From positions 1-64,000 of the forward strand of contig NSJX01000075.1 of the NCBI GenBank assembly GCA_002286715.1: 64,000 nucleotides of DNA. The letters are read 5' to 3'. The notes under the pieces were generated by a model. That model was given only the letters and a program-made list of their open reading frames with translations, searched no databases and had not been told where the DNA came from. Source of the stretch: Dentipellis sp. KUC8613. Taxonomy: Eukaryota; Basidiomycota; Agaricomycetes; Russulales; Hericiaceae. A program made the position numbers and the translations under genes. Each line of letters starts with the position of its first letter. Position 1 is the first letter of the stretch. This document shows, one piece after another, positions 1 to 10,700 of the stretch.

Positions 1-320
1 ATACAAATAAGCAGTAAGATCATTTATGTGTTCACTCAACAGCTGAAAAAAATTTCACCAAGTTTGCACTATTAATGTGTGAGCACACATTAATAGCTGA
101 AAAAGTCGAAAATATTCTGCGTCATGAGCATCATGACGCTATGACGCTGTGGCTGTGATGCGTCATTCCAAAAGGGGACAGTTGACGTTGTGGCTATGCA
201 GCGTCAACCCATATATGGAAGCTTGACGTAGTGGCAGTGCAGCGTCATACCATATTGGGCCGTGGCTGTGATGACGTTGACGTACAGGAAACCCTTTCCT
301 GTGTCTTTTATAAACTTAGT
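1..320. repeat. direct repeat copy A (AT-rich, with TGACG/CGTCA hairpins)
   Basis: This stretch aligns base by base with 1133-1450, roughly 80 percent by eye. Both copies carry the same landmarks in the same order: a TCATTTATG start region, an AGCACACATTAATAG block, a CATTCCAAAAGGGGACA block, CCCATATATGGAAGCTTGA, and an end at CTGTGTCTTTTATAAACTTAG. Copy A begins at the window edge and may extend further left. It contains three short inverted repeats built from TGACG and CGTCA. No coding capacity is seen. It could be part of a non-autonomous mobile element or LTR, but family membership cannot be judged from here. Confidence 0.75.
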
Positions 321-1032
321 GAAGGGGTGTGGAAGAGTATTCCTTTCTCTAATTCACCAACGAGGAAAAAGAGCTGGGCAGCCCAGCCGACTTCTGCTGC
401 TTTCGGGTGCCAATGGGTGAATTCATGCATGGATGCAAATGCGACGGGGGGTTGCTGGGCAAGAGGAGGCGTGTATGTGCTGTTTATGGACTGCAGTGTG
501 GTGTTGCTCAGAGCAGCCTGGAAATGAGTTAAAACCTGGACACCAAGCGCTGCAGGCAAGGCAGTGAGCAATAATAGACAAAAAAGCAGGAACATACTGA
601 CCTGGACCGATGGGTGGATCTGCCATGTTGTTGGGAGAAGTTGCCAGCCTCAATGATCCATGGCCTTCCCTCTTTTGTAAACAGTCCGAGGAAGCTCCGT
701 CTGATTCAAAGTCGCTATGCGGCTATAGTTTTGTTATCGGTTATAGCTTCATCGCGGAAATCTTAGCTTCATCGTTGAACTGTAAGGGGCATATGACAAA
801 TGATGTATCATCATCAATCTCACACTGTCAATAGCATGAACGAGACTGGAGCTTGATAATCATGAAGCATATGGTTTCATGAGAAAAAAATGCACCACAG
901 ATCCTCGCATACTTCGGAGACTGCTTTGGTACTCAGTCCCACCCGGTTGGGCGATTTGGTTTCCATGATCCTGGTACTGCGGTATCCACCCTTCACTGCA
1001 TGTCGCTTGAAGCCTTGGATCACTTTTGGTTT

Positions 1033-1110
1033 CCCTCAACTTTTCACTTTTTTTTTCACCAAGTCAGCACTCATAGTATGTGACCACACGCTAATAGTCA
1101 AAAAGTCAAA
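1033..1110. repeat. partial third copy of the direct repeat
   Basis: The segment with TTTCACCAAGTCAGCACTCA, a GTGACCACACGCTAATAG block and AAAAAGTCAAAATTTCT matches about positions 33-117 of copy A. It stops just before copy B starts, so it looks like a truncated tandem unit. Confidence 0.6.
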
Positions 1111-1132
1111 ATTTCTTTAATTGCAGTTCTCC

Positions 1133-1450
1133 ACACAAATCAGCAGTGGGATCATTTATGAGTTCACTCAACTTTCAAAAAAAAAATCATCAAGTCTGAT
1201 CTATTAGTGAGTGAGCACACATTAATAGTTGAAGAAGTCGAAATTATTCTGTGTCATGAGTGTCATGATGCTATGATGCTGTGGCTGTGGTGTGTCATTC
1301 CAAAAGGGGACACTTGATGCTGTAGCTATGTAGTGTCATCCCATATATGGAAGCTTGATGCAGCAGCAGTGCTGCATCTTGCCTTATTAGGTATGGCTGT
1401 GATGATGCTTGACGCACAGGAAACCCTTTTCTGTGTCTTTTATAAACTTA
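1133..1450. repeat. direct repeat copy B (CpG-depleted)
   Basis: This is the second copy of the repeat at 1-320. Most differences from copy A are CG to TG or CA changes: GACGCT in A is GATGCT in B at two adjacent sites, and GCGTCAT is GTGTCAT. The TGACG/CGTCA hairpins of copy A are therefore mostly destroyed. The pattern fits deamination of methylated cytosines in a silenced repeat. Confidence 0.7.
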
Positions 1451-3048
1451 GGCTACAGAGAGGGAGGTAACAGTTGGGAACCAGCAAAAAATCTGGATCA
1501 TGCATCGAAAGCAGTCAATGCTTTCCATAAGAAACATTCGAATGCACCGCGCAGTATCGCGAGCACATTATTTGTGCAGATTACCTGGAAACTCTTTGAG
1601 AACCTCACTCAAACTGTAGCCACCGATCTGGAGTGGGAGAGCGGGAAGCGGGTAGGAGGGCCGTCCATCAGGGACGATGGACAGTAGGAGGGGGGTAACA
1701 TCACAGACGTGGAGAAGGAGTATTTATTTTTCATTATTTTCTATGATTTTCTTCAATTTTCCTTGTTAGATTCTAAGCCCTATATGATACTAAGTAGATA
1801 CAGGACGTGTTTGGGTCATGTGATGGGCACATGATGTCAGGTGATAGGTCACATGCAGAGAAAGGGCTGGAAAGTTCTGGACTCGGATTACTATACAATA
1901 CTTAATCATTCACTCAGTCATCCACTTACTCATGCGCTCAGTCAGCCGCTCACTAAGGCTGATTGGTAAGGCTTCTCAGTCACATGTCTTGCTTAGATAT
2001 CAGGTTTCGCTTAGATATATAAATCCCCCATGTAGTGACCCTAGCCCCTTAACTCGACCTCTTGGTTATTGGGCTAGGTAAGCACTCAAGCTTTGTAGTA
2101 CTAAGTAACAGTAATGCTAACTTGGTTATTGGGCTAGCTTGTCGCGTGTCAGCGTGCTCTGCAGTAGTTGACCTTAGTCATTGCTCTGCACCTTGTCAAA
2201 GATTTATTCCTTTCAGCTTGATTCTAGTCGTGTCAAGTTAGTCTCCACAACAGTAGCCTTGTAGGCAAGGCAAGGGTGTATAGGCCCTACATAAGGCTGA
2301 AGCAGCCTTGGAGGCTTCAAGATGCATCGTGCCTAATGCAGAAGGTATTTCCGACACTGCTGTGGCACTGGAGAGGCTTGATGTGTCATCTCTGTTTACT
2401 CTTGTTTACTCTGTCCTACTGGAACACCCCCCACCTTGTTATCTAAATTTCTCAAAAATGGGAATGCCAATTTCTTAGACAATTGGTATGGGGGATGTCC
2501 ATATATAGGGCTACCACCCTGCCAATTTTCAGGCTGAAATTCTGTGGGCAAGATTAGCAGTCCACCCACTAAATAGGGGTATAAGTATAAATAGGGGTAT
2601 AAGTGTGAATCATATAACTGTGATTGCACTGAACACATTTGTGTGTGATTTTTTGCTCCCTCATTCAATATTTTCACTCAATTTTTTCTTATGTATAATA
2701 TACAGATAGCAAAGAACATTTTTTGTTAAGAGACCTATACAAATACATTGATTTCGAGGTACTACATGAGAAACTATCCCATGTGGTAAGGTCATGCATT
2801 ATTTTCACATGCCACTATACCTCATCAAACATTTTACTTTACTCCACAGACTTTCTGCAACATACATAGCTTAGATATACAGGTTTCTGCAACAAGCTAT
2901 CCATGAAATTCAAAAAAAAAAAGTTTTTTCAGCTGAAATCAGATTTTTCCCTCAGTGATAGAGTCTAGAAATCATATATTTCTCAATACAACAAGCTTGC
3001 ACAAGCCACACCACAAAAACTGATACAGTACAGCATGCAGATGAACCT
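1451..3048. other. gene-free repeat-rich stretch; possible solo LTR at about 1688-2256
   Basis: No credible gene is seen. Positions 1688-2251 have some LTR-like features: a TATATAAAT box near 2017, a repeated CTTGGTTATTGGGCTAG segment (about 2060 and 2120), a CACTCAGTC-like short repeat near 1910, and a terminal CTCCACAACA. The heptamer ACAGTAG occurs at 1681-1687 and again at 2250-2256, but a clean TG...CA terminus with a flanking target-site duplication cannot be defined, so this is weak. Positions 2574-2620 hold a short tandem repeat of ATAGGGGTATAAGT. The rest is AT-rich. Confidence 0.35.
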
Positions 3049-3924
3049 CTACAGTCTATCAGACATTGCCACATTGTGAGCTGCCTCAATTAAGGCATAG
3101 TCCTCTATGCCTGGTGCCCAATTATTCTTTGCTGGATGAAGTAGGTACCTTACCTTGCCCTCTACTCCAGCCCAGTCAAAATCGAGAATCTTTGTTTGCC
3201 CTCCCATGTCTATCCCAGGATCCACACTGCTCGCAATCAGAATATTTGGTGGTCGGATGTCCTCGTGAACTTGCTTGTCATCGTGCAGACACTTCAACGC
3301 ATTGCAAACAGCTGTGCGCACAGACTGTGGGATTTTCCTGCCTGATGAGGAGAATCTTTCCAGTGCAGTCTTGCCTTCAATGTATTCCATCACGACCATC
3401 TTGTGCGTCGAGGGGCCACCACCCGGAACCTTGTCTTCGAGCCAAACAGCCCCGAAGTACAATAACTTGGGTGCGAAGTTGTGAGTGGCGAGCAGGCGAT
3501 GGGCATCCACGCCGTAGCGTTCAACAAATTTGACAACAAACAGGCATGTGGGGTCACCAACGTCTTCAACCAGGAAGGTCACGCAGGAGGGCTCGGCACC
3601 TTTGAGAGGGCGGACGTATCAGAAGTGGACAGTCTCATTCTCCAGCTTGAAGCATGTTGCCAAAGGAAAGAATCTCTGAGTCTCACTATCCTTTGGGGAG
3701 ACCTTGAGATTGGTATAGTATGTCTTCAGACTGTCGATAGCAAGTCGGAGTGAGTATAGAGTGCGGGCAATGGTGAGCATATGATAATCGCCAATAGTGT
3801 GGCTATGTCCGAGCCATATATAGTTTGTAAGGCGCTGGACAATCGGAGAAGCGGTAAAAATGGCACTGCAGATAACCAACCATGGTCCGGCGACAGCTAC
3901 AATGAAAGATGGGCAGAAGCACAT
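3049..3924 (-). pseudogene. FunK1-like protein kinase, 5' truncated, one in-frame TGA
   Basis: A single reading frame runs across 3924-3049, interrupted only by a TGA at 3619-3621. The N-terminal part (VAGPWLVICSAIF, LTNYIWLGHSHTIGDYHML) and the C-terminal part (VVKFVERYG, MVVMEYIEG, QVHEDIRPPNIL, ILDFDWAG) together resemble the agaricomycete FunK1-like kinase family. The catalytic loop HxDxRxxN is present, and DFD stands where most kinases have DFG. Residues before VAGPW are missing: an intron acceptor (CATTGTAG) precedes them, but no upstream exon is recognisable. The TGA lies where CGA (Arg) would fit, so one CpG to TpG change may have broken the gene. It could also be read as two fragments. 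The substrate is unknown. Confidence 0.7.
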
Positions 3925-4340
3925 CAGGAAAACGCGTCATCCGGCCCGGAGAGGTCGGTAATCTACCAGATCAGTGCCTGATCTACCGGCATCTATAGTA
4001 GTCTACTAGCTGCTCCGGTAGAGCTCGGGAATTGGTTTATAGACCGTCTGTAATACGGCATAGATAGGGCTGATCTACCATAGTGCCGCATAGCTGACAA
4101 TCAACTCATATAGATGATATAGATGGTCTTGAATAAAGGGCAGCTGTAGCTGTAGCGTGCAATGAGTTTTCACTCTGATTAAGTGGCAGGCCTTAAACAA
4201 TGATGAATCTTACAGAGAAGAAATAATATATACATTGGACAATGAAATATATAAGACAATGAACTATCTAACACATTCTTCTTTCCATCGAATACGACGC
4301 GCGGGTGGACTACAACTGTCAGCCACTGTAGCTGTTTGAA
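3925..4340. other. intergenic stretch with short CTACCR repeats
   Basis: No gene is seen. Around 3958-4085 there are several scattered, partly inverted copies of ATCTACC/GGTAGA-like motifs, which suggest a worn small inverted-repeat element that may have displaced the 5' end of the kinase pseudogene. From 4299 the sequence enters the direct and inverted repeats described in the next entry. Confidence 0.4.
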
Positions 4341-4530
4341 CTTCCACAAATGGCAGTTCAAACTGCATAGTCACAGTGGGGCACGCATGCGCGGGTGGAC
4401 TACAACTGTCAGCCACTGTAGCTAGCTGTTTGAGCTGCCATAAATGGTAGTTCAAATGACTGTCCCGCAGAGGCATGTCACAGTGCGTGCCCCACTGTGA
4501 CTATGCAGCTTGAACTGCCATTTGTGGAAG
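4341..4530. repeat. 47-bp inverted repeat (hairpin) with ~96-bp loop
   Basis: The left arm at 4341-4387 begins CTTCCACAAATGGCAG. The right arm at 4484-4530 ends in its complement CTGCCATTTGTGGAAG. The arms match at 46 of 47 positions by direct reading. A related direct repeat (GCGGGTGGACTACAACTGTC) occurs at about 4301 and 4391, and a weaker third copy of the CCATAAATGG core lies in the loop. The structure could be a foldback element or the template of a hairpin RNA. No coding function is evident. Confidence 0.85.
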
Positions 4531-4602
4531 TTCATACTGCACAGTCTGTCGCGCGTCGCCCACAGCGCTGACTGTGAGTGGTCCGCTGCTCGATGCACCC
4601 AA

Positions 4603-5876
4603 TCAGCCTCGCACCACAAGTACGGACCAGGAACACTCAGGTAGTGTATCCGCCGCGTCCTCGTCCTCGTCGTCACTCGTGACACCGTTGATCAGCAGGC
4701 CAGTCCTCGAGTGACCGACGGACGGCACGGGGCGATCATTCGCCGCACGATGCAGCTGCACGAGCACGCGCTGCACGTACTGGAGGTAGCCCTGCAGCGC
4801 GTACAGGAAGCGGCGCGTCTGGAGGTGCTTCGAGGATGCGCATACGGATAAGTCGTCCTCCTTGATGATGGAGCTATGCTGTACCCGTCTGCCACGACGG
4901 GAATTAAGCCGAAGAGACGCACAGTGAGGGTGCCGCAGTCCGAGGTCAAGAATATGGACATGTTGAGCAGCGACCAGCCGGGGTGAAGATCGCGGGCAGG
5001 GTGAGTGCGCCGCTGCTACGCTCACTGCTCGGGGAGGGCGGAGCGTCGTCCAGGGAGGAGTTGAGTGTGCCCTCGTTGATCTCGCGCTGGAGGCAGTAGA
5101 ACACGTACAGGTGGCGATCCTGGTCCTTGCTCTGGACGCACTCCTTTGTCAGTTTGACGTAGTGCTCGCATGCCTTGCGCAGCGCCTTGATCTTGGCCGA
5201 CGGCGGGGCCTCAGAGAAGAATGTCTGGCGCACGGGTGAGTGGTCGTAGAAGAGACCGCGCGTGGAGGCATACCTTGACAAACTCGACACTAGGCGGCTG
5301 CACCGTGCAGATGGCCTCCGTCCTGCCACGCAAGAATGCCTTGGTCACCACAGGCTCGTATTTGCACTCTATCCTCCCTATTCGCCAATAAGCACAGTCG
5401 TCTTACACGCAAAATAGAACAAATACGCACCGTAGAGGCCATAGTACGCCACTTGGAAGGCCATCTGCACGAATGCATCGGAACTAAAACTGTGGCTTCT
5501 TCCCATATCCCTTAGGACCCGAGCGCCTGGCAGTCATTTTGGCAGATTGATCAGGTCGCTCAGGCGCGTCTCAGCGAAGCGGATGTCCTGTGCGCAGCTC
5601 CGGCGTGAGCGTCCATTCGAGCTTCTTCGGGACCGTGTCGATGTGCCCGGTGAGGGGCCGCGCGGAGGACGGTACGAGCGTGCGTACGGGGGAAGCGGGG
5701 TATGGAAGGGAATCGGTGCGGGCTGGATGATGGAGCGGGCGAGTAGGATGAGGCCCTGGGTGAAGATATCCGCTGCGAAGCGCAGCACGGTTTGCCCGTC
5801 GACGCTGATATGTTCACCTTGATGCCCGCGGTGCCATCGACGCAGACGATTATTCGCAACTGTGAGCGGGGTCAGC
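4603..5876 (-). pseudogene. carnitine O-acetyltransferase pseudogene (5' truncated, several frameshifts)
   Basis: Read in order on the minus strand, blocks in different frames reconstruct the C-terminal part of a choline/carnitine acyltransferase: IIVCVDGTAGI; GEHISVDGQTVLRF, with the GEH that carries the catalytic histidine in this family; VPKKLEWTLTPELR; IRFAETRLSDLI; AFQVAYYGLYG; YEPVVTKAFLRGRTEA; HYVKLTKECVQSKDQDRHLY; LNMSIFLTSDCGTLT; FGLIPVVADGYS; IIKEDDLSVCASSKHLQTRR. Moving between at least five adjacent blocks needs a one-base shift that no intron explains. The N-terminal half of the enzyme is absent upstream of 5876. In life such enzymes move acetyl groups between CoA and carnitine in mitochondria, peroxisomes or cytosol. 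This copy cannot make a full protein. One or two shifts could be sequencing errors, but not all plus the truncation. Confidence 0.85.
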
Positions 5877-6270
5877 ACGACGAAGGGCCTGGGAACAAGT
5901 TGGTGCAGGTCCCAATTTGCACATCATACTTGACCCCGTATGTGACAGAGATGCAGGTTCTTCTTGCATGATGCATCACTAAATAGGTGTCTAATTGTGC
6001 ATGGTTTATGCAACTGGGAACGGAAAATATACCCCACGAAAGAGCCAATTGGCGGCTCACTAAGAGCGAAGTGGTTGTTGAAGGGGTTGGCTCACGGAGA
6101 GCAGAGGAAGGCTCACGGGGAGCTGTGCATAGGGGGCTCACAGAGAACAGGAGGCGTCGCGCGACTATTAGCCTTGATAAAAAAAACAGGTCTTTAATCA
6201 CAAATAAATGAGAGAACATGAAGAATCAGACTCTGCATTTGCCAGCCCACTCCTCATTACTTCATATCTG
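5877..6270. other. intergenic stretch
   Basis: No conserved coding block is seen. The carnitine acetyltransferase similarity stops at its upstream edge. A short CTCACGGAG-type motif recurs around 6090-6140. The 3' end of the ispE-like gene enters from the right. Confidence 0.5.
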
Positions 6271-7164
6271 TCAACCTTCAAGAGGCTCCCAATTTCGAGC
6301 ACTAGCACTGACAAATGCACCCCACCTGCTGGGAACTTGCCGCAGCACATCCCTCGCCTCGCTTTCTTGGTTGAATTGTAAGAACACACAGCTCCCCGCT
6401 CCGCTCATCCGTGCAGGCCCGAAACGCCCCAGCCATGCTAATGCCAGTGCAACACTCGGCGCACGGGCGGCGACCACAGGTTCGAGGTCATTCCGTGTCT
6501 CCATGCCAGCGAGATACTGCTCCACTGTGATAGGGACCGTGTCGCGCTTGAGGCGTGGGTCCTGGAAGACGGCACCCGTAGTGACGACAGTGGAGGGAAA
6601 GATGATGAGGAACCAATGGGAAGGAAGGTCGAGAGGTGAGAGGTCGGAGCCAATGCCTACACCCCACGATGGACGCGCCTCCAACTGCACGGGTACGTCG
6701 GCACCGAGTGCCTTTGCGAGCGGATGAAGATCTCGGGTCGGGGCACTGACACCCCACAGACGATTGAGGGCGATTAGCGTCGCTGCCGCGTCTGCGCTGC
6801 CGCCACCGAGGCCGCCTCCAATGGGGATGCGTTTGTGGAGGACGATATCAGCGCCCTGTGATAAGGTGTAGTGAGAACGGAGAAGCCGTGCGGCTTTGAG
6901 AACGAGGTTGTCAGGGCTATCCAGTGCTGCCATCGCTGCATCATCGATCAACGAAGCATCGCAAGATCGGAGGCAGGACAGCGTAATGCGGTCGTCGTGT
7001 CGAAGAGAGAAGACGAGGTCGTCATGGTATGTGAGGATCTCGAAGGCGGTCTGAAGAAAGTGGTATCCGTCGGCGCGGCGGCCTGTAACATGGAGGAAAA
7101 GATTCAACTTGGCGGGAGCACGGGCTGTTAGTGAATGACTGCTCGCTGGCGTTGTGTGCTGCAT
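6271..7164 (-). CDS. ispE: IspE-like 4-diphosphocytidyl-2-C-methyl-D-erythritol kinase (bacterial type)
   Basis: This is an uninterrupted 297-codon frame from the ATG at 7164, close to the usual ~285-residue bacterial IspE. GHMP-kinase features are all visible: the N-terminal APAKLNLFLHVTGRRADGYH with the conserved lysine and the DGYH motif, the ATP loop PIGGGLGGGSADAA, the GADVPV segment with the catalytic aspartate, and the C-terminal glycine loop ARMSGAGSCVF. In bacteria and plastids IspE phosphorylates CDP-methylerythritol in the MEP route to isoprenoids. Fungi make isoprenoids from mevalonate, so the product's role here is unclear. The gene has no introns, unlike its neighbours. It is flanked by fungal genes and shares a 548-bp upstream region with the divergent importin gene. 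The wording of the motifs resembles proteobacterial IspE, from memory only. The frame extends upstream without an ATG, so 7164 was chosen. Confidence 0.9.
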   Translation of the reverse strand: MQHTTPASSHSLTARAPAKLNLFLHVTGRRADGYHFLQTAFEILTYHDDLVFSLRHDDRITLSCLRSCDASLIDDAAMAALDSPDNLVLKAARLLRSHYTLSQGADIVLHKRIPIGGGLGGGSADAAATLIALNRLWGVSAPTRDLHPLAKALGADVPVQLEARPSWGVGIGSDLSPLDLPSHWFLIIFPSTVVTTGAVFQDPRLKRDTVPITVEQYLAGMETRNDLEPVVAARAPSVALALAWLGRFGPARMSGAGSCVFLQFNQESEARDVLRQVPSRWGAFVSASARNWEPLEG

Positions 7165-7712
7165 GGTGTGGAGTCCCGGAGACAACTGACTACCGTCAGA
7201 CGCGCGTTGTCCGCGGATAGACAGGAAAAGAACAACGCATAAGGATAGCCTGGGCGCTGCACGTATGATCTTGTGACTCGGACGTTGCAAATGGAGACGA
7301 CGTCTGTCAAAGAAGGCGCTTTGAAAGCTGGAATTCGGCGAGGAGAGCCAGCTTTAGCAGCCAACGAGCGAGTGGAAGCTGGACGCATTCGCAAACAGCA
7401 AAGAACAAAGAGCGTCGGGAAATTGCCGAGGCTGAGCGGGGCGACACAGCCACCGATTGGTAGGCGATCAGCCACTGCGAATAGATTGGTCGAGATTTGG
7501 GCAACACACCATCCTTCCTCCTCCCTTCTCCCCTCCTGCTCTCCCCGTCTACTTATCTCTTTCAACGGAATCCTGTCCTAGTTGATCTTACCCGACCCTC
7601 TCAAATTTGTGCTGCGGACAGGTGTGCATACCACTCGCGACTTTGTCGAGTCTGCGGTGTCGCTGAACGTCCCGCCATCCCGACGTAGGGCTATCGATAG
7701 TAATTCGCAGCC
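7165..7712. promoter_or_regulatory. shared upstream region between ispE-like and importin genes
   Basis: This 548-bp stretch separates two divergent start codons and must hold both promoters. Just before the importin start there is a pyrimidine-rich run (about 7505-7555, CTTCCTCCTCCCTTCTCCCC), typical of fungal core promoters. No specific operator is identified. Confidence 0.5.
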
Positions 7713-10700
7713 ATGGACCCTGTCGTCCCTGCTGAAGTCACCGCAGAGCTCACCCAAATACTCTCAAACCTTGTACTAGGAGACAATGAGATTCGCACAG
7801 CGTACGTTTACCGCGCATACAATTACCCCGCTATACTTACAACGTACTCTTTTCGCCATGCAGAGCGGAAACTGCGGTAAACGAGCGTCTCGCGCAAACG
7901 CCTGAAGTATATCTTCTCGCGCTCGCGCAATTCGCGACGTCTGCCGCGACCGAGGTGGTGCGCAAATATTGAGTATCTCTATCTGTTCACACTGATAGTC
8001 TTTCGTAGATGCGCTCATTTTCTCTGGTGCTCCTTCGCCGCCTACTCTTCCGCTCCTCATCCAGTCAAAGTGGCAAATCGACACGCTTGACTCTCTACGA
8101 CCACCTGTCTTCACAAGCCCTCACCACTCTCGAACGCCTTTTGCTGCACTCGCTGTCACATGAGCCCGCTCAAGTCGTTCGGCGCAAAGCCGTCGACACC
8201 ATCTGCGATCTCGCAAATAACTCTATGAGCCGCGGTCGGCCATGGCATGCGCTGCAAGCTCAGGCGTTCGGCATGGCGCAGAGCCCCGACGCCAACGCGC
8301 GGGAAAGCGCGTACAGGGTTTTTGCCGGCTGCTCAAATCTCGTTATGGACCTGCAGACAGATGCCGTCCTTACTGTCTTGCAGAAGGGGCTGCAGGATCC
8401 AGAGAGCATCGAGGTGCGTATCATATCCAGCCTTGTCGCTACTACCTACCCATCGTCTTCGAAACAGGTCCGACTCGCGGGCCTCCGCGCAGCAGTCGCA
8501 TATCTCACTTCCTGTGACGCGCATCAGGCTGCGCAGTCGCTCTCGCTGATGTATCCTATGCTCGAAACACTGCCAGCCCTCCCGCATTCGCAACTTCCAG
8601 CATTTCTGAATACGCTCACGCCGCTCGCCACTTCAAATGCGTCGCTATTTGCGCCTCACCTCCCCGCTTTGCTTACATTCCTCCCTGCTCTGATCCTTCC
8701 ATCGGCGGACCCAGGACCCACGCCCACCGTAGCGCGCCCATTCCCTGGTGGTGGCAGCAGTTTCGTCTTCCCACCGCCAGGGAACGGCAACGGGAAGGAG
8801 GTAGACCGCGAGGTGGAACCAGACGAAGAAGCTGAAGAGGCGCGCAAGGCGGCGCTCGAATTCATGATCAGCCTCAGCGAGGCGAAGCCGGCGCTCGTGC
8901 GCCGTGCGGACGGGTGGGTAAATGCAGTCGTCCGTGCGTGTCTAGGCGGAATGGGCATGCTGCGGGACGACGAGCTCGAGGAGTGGCTCGAGGCCGATGT
9001 GCGTGTGCTCCCTGACTGCCGAGCGTGAGGATGACGTTGATCCAGGTCGTGCGCATCGTGTGCTGGCTTGCCTGTGCTTCTAGCCCGCAGAGGACCCGAC
9101 CGATGACACGTACCCGCGCGTGTACGAGCAGGCGCTCGACCGCCTCGCGTGTGCGGTGGGCGGCAAGACCGTCCTCCCCGCTGCGTTCCAGGAGATCCCT
9201 GGGATGCTCGCGTCGCACGACTGGAAGCTGAGACATGCGGGGCTCATGGCCATTGCGGCTGTGGCCGAGGGAACTAGCAAGGTACGCCGATGTGCCCGTC
9301 AATTCATGCGCCGCTGACAATCTTTGACGCAGATCCTGCAAAATGAGTTAGGAAAGGTCGTGCAGTGAGTCTTGTAAAGCCCTCAACCCTAGCAGTCCGT
9401 CTGACTTTCCCAGGCTTATACTCCCGCTTTTCAATGATCCATATCCGCGTGTCCGATATGCGGCATGCCACTGCGTGTATGTGTCATTCACATGAGAGCT
9501 GCCTTATACTAATGATTACGCCAGTGGCCAACTATGCACAGATCTCGATGTGCGTTGGGCGCTTCTGTCACGCTAACAATTCTTACTCACACCCGAGTTC
9601 AGGAGGTCATCCAAGCGGAATACCACCAGCAGCTTTTCTCGGTCCTCATCCCCGCTCTCGAAGCGCCCGAGCCTCGGTGTGTGCCTTCTGCCCGCTAGCG
9701 TACCCTCTCTGACCTTACGCCAGCGTACACTCCCATGCCGCCGCTGCTCTCATCAACTTCTGCGAGGGCGTCGAACGCGACACGCTCGTGCCCTACCTCG
9801 ACCCGATAGTCGAGCGTCTGCTAAAGCTGTTGAATCCAGCAAATAGCGACGGGCGACAGGTCAAGCGGTATGTACAGGAGCAGGCGGTCACAACGCTCGC
9901 CATGGTTGCCGACGCCAGCGAGGCGACGTTCGCCAAGGTGAGTTGCTCCCTTTGCGTAGACCGCGCATATAGTGACCCGAGCGGGGCAGCACTATTCATC
10001 GATCATGCCGCTCCTGCTGAATGTGCTGCGCAACGCAAACGGCACTGAGTACCGGAAGTTGCGAGCAAAGGCGATGGAATGCGCCGGTTTGATTGGTACG
10101 TCCGCGACACAATCGACATTTCTGCTCGACACTGACGCGATTCGTGCAAATAGCCATCGCCGTGGGCCGCGACGTCTTCCGCGGGGACTCCGCGACTCTC
10201 GTGGAGCTGCTCGTGCACCTGCAGAGTAAGGCTCATATTACTTCGATCGAGGCGTCGAGAGCTCATAGGCGATCTTCATCATGCAGACAGCCCCGTCGAC
10301 CCTGGCGACAGCATGCTGCCGCATTACTTGATTGCGACGTGGGCCAAGGTCTGCCAGGCCATGGGTCCCGAGTTCGAGCCGTACCTCCCCGTCGTCATGC
10401 CCCCGCTCCTGCAGGCCGCCAGTGTCAAGGCAGACGTCTCGATATACTGTGAGTGAACACGCAGGCTCGCCACTTTCGCGTCTGATGAGAATTGGACAGA
10501 CGAGGAGGATACACCCGAGGAGAAGGAGGGTTGGGAGACGATTCAGCTCGACGGGCGCGCGGTGACGATTCGCACGTCAGCTATCGACGAGAAGTGCCAG
10601 GCGTTCGAGACGCTTGTGATCTACACGTCGACCCTCGGTGCGGCGTTCTCGCCGTACCTCCCGCAGTGTCTTGAGCTTGTTCTGCCTTCGCTGCGATTCT

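Noticed and set aside
1688..2256. A confident solo LTR with target duplication
   Set aside because: ACAGTAG flanks the region, but the ends do not begin with TG and finish with CA at the duplication, so the boundaries cannot be trusted.
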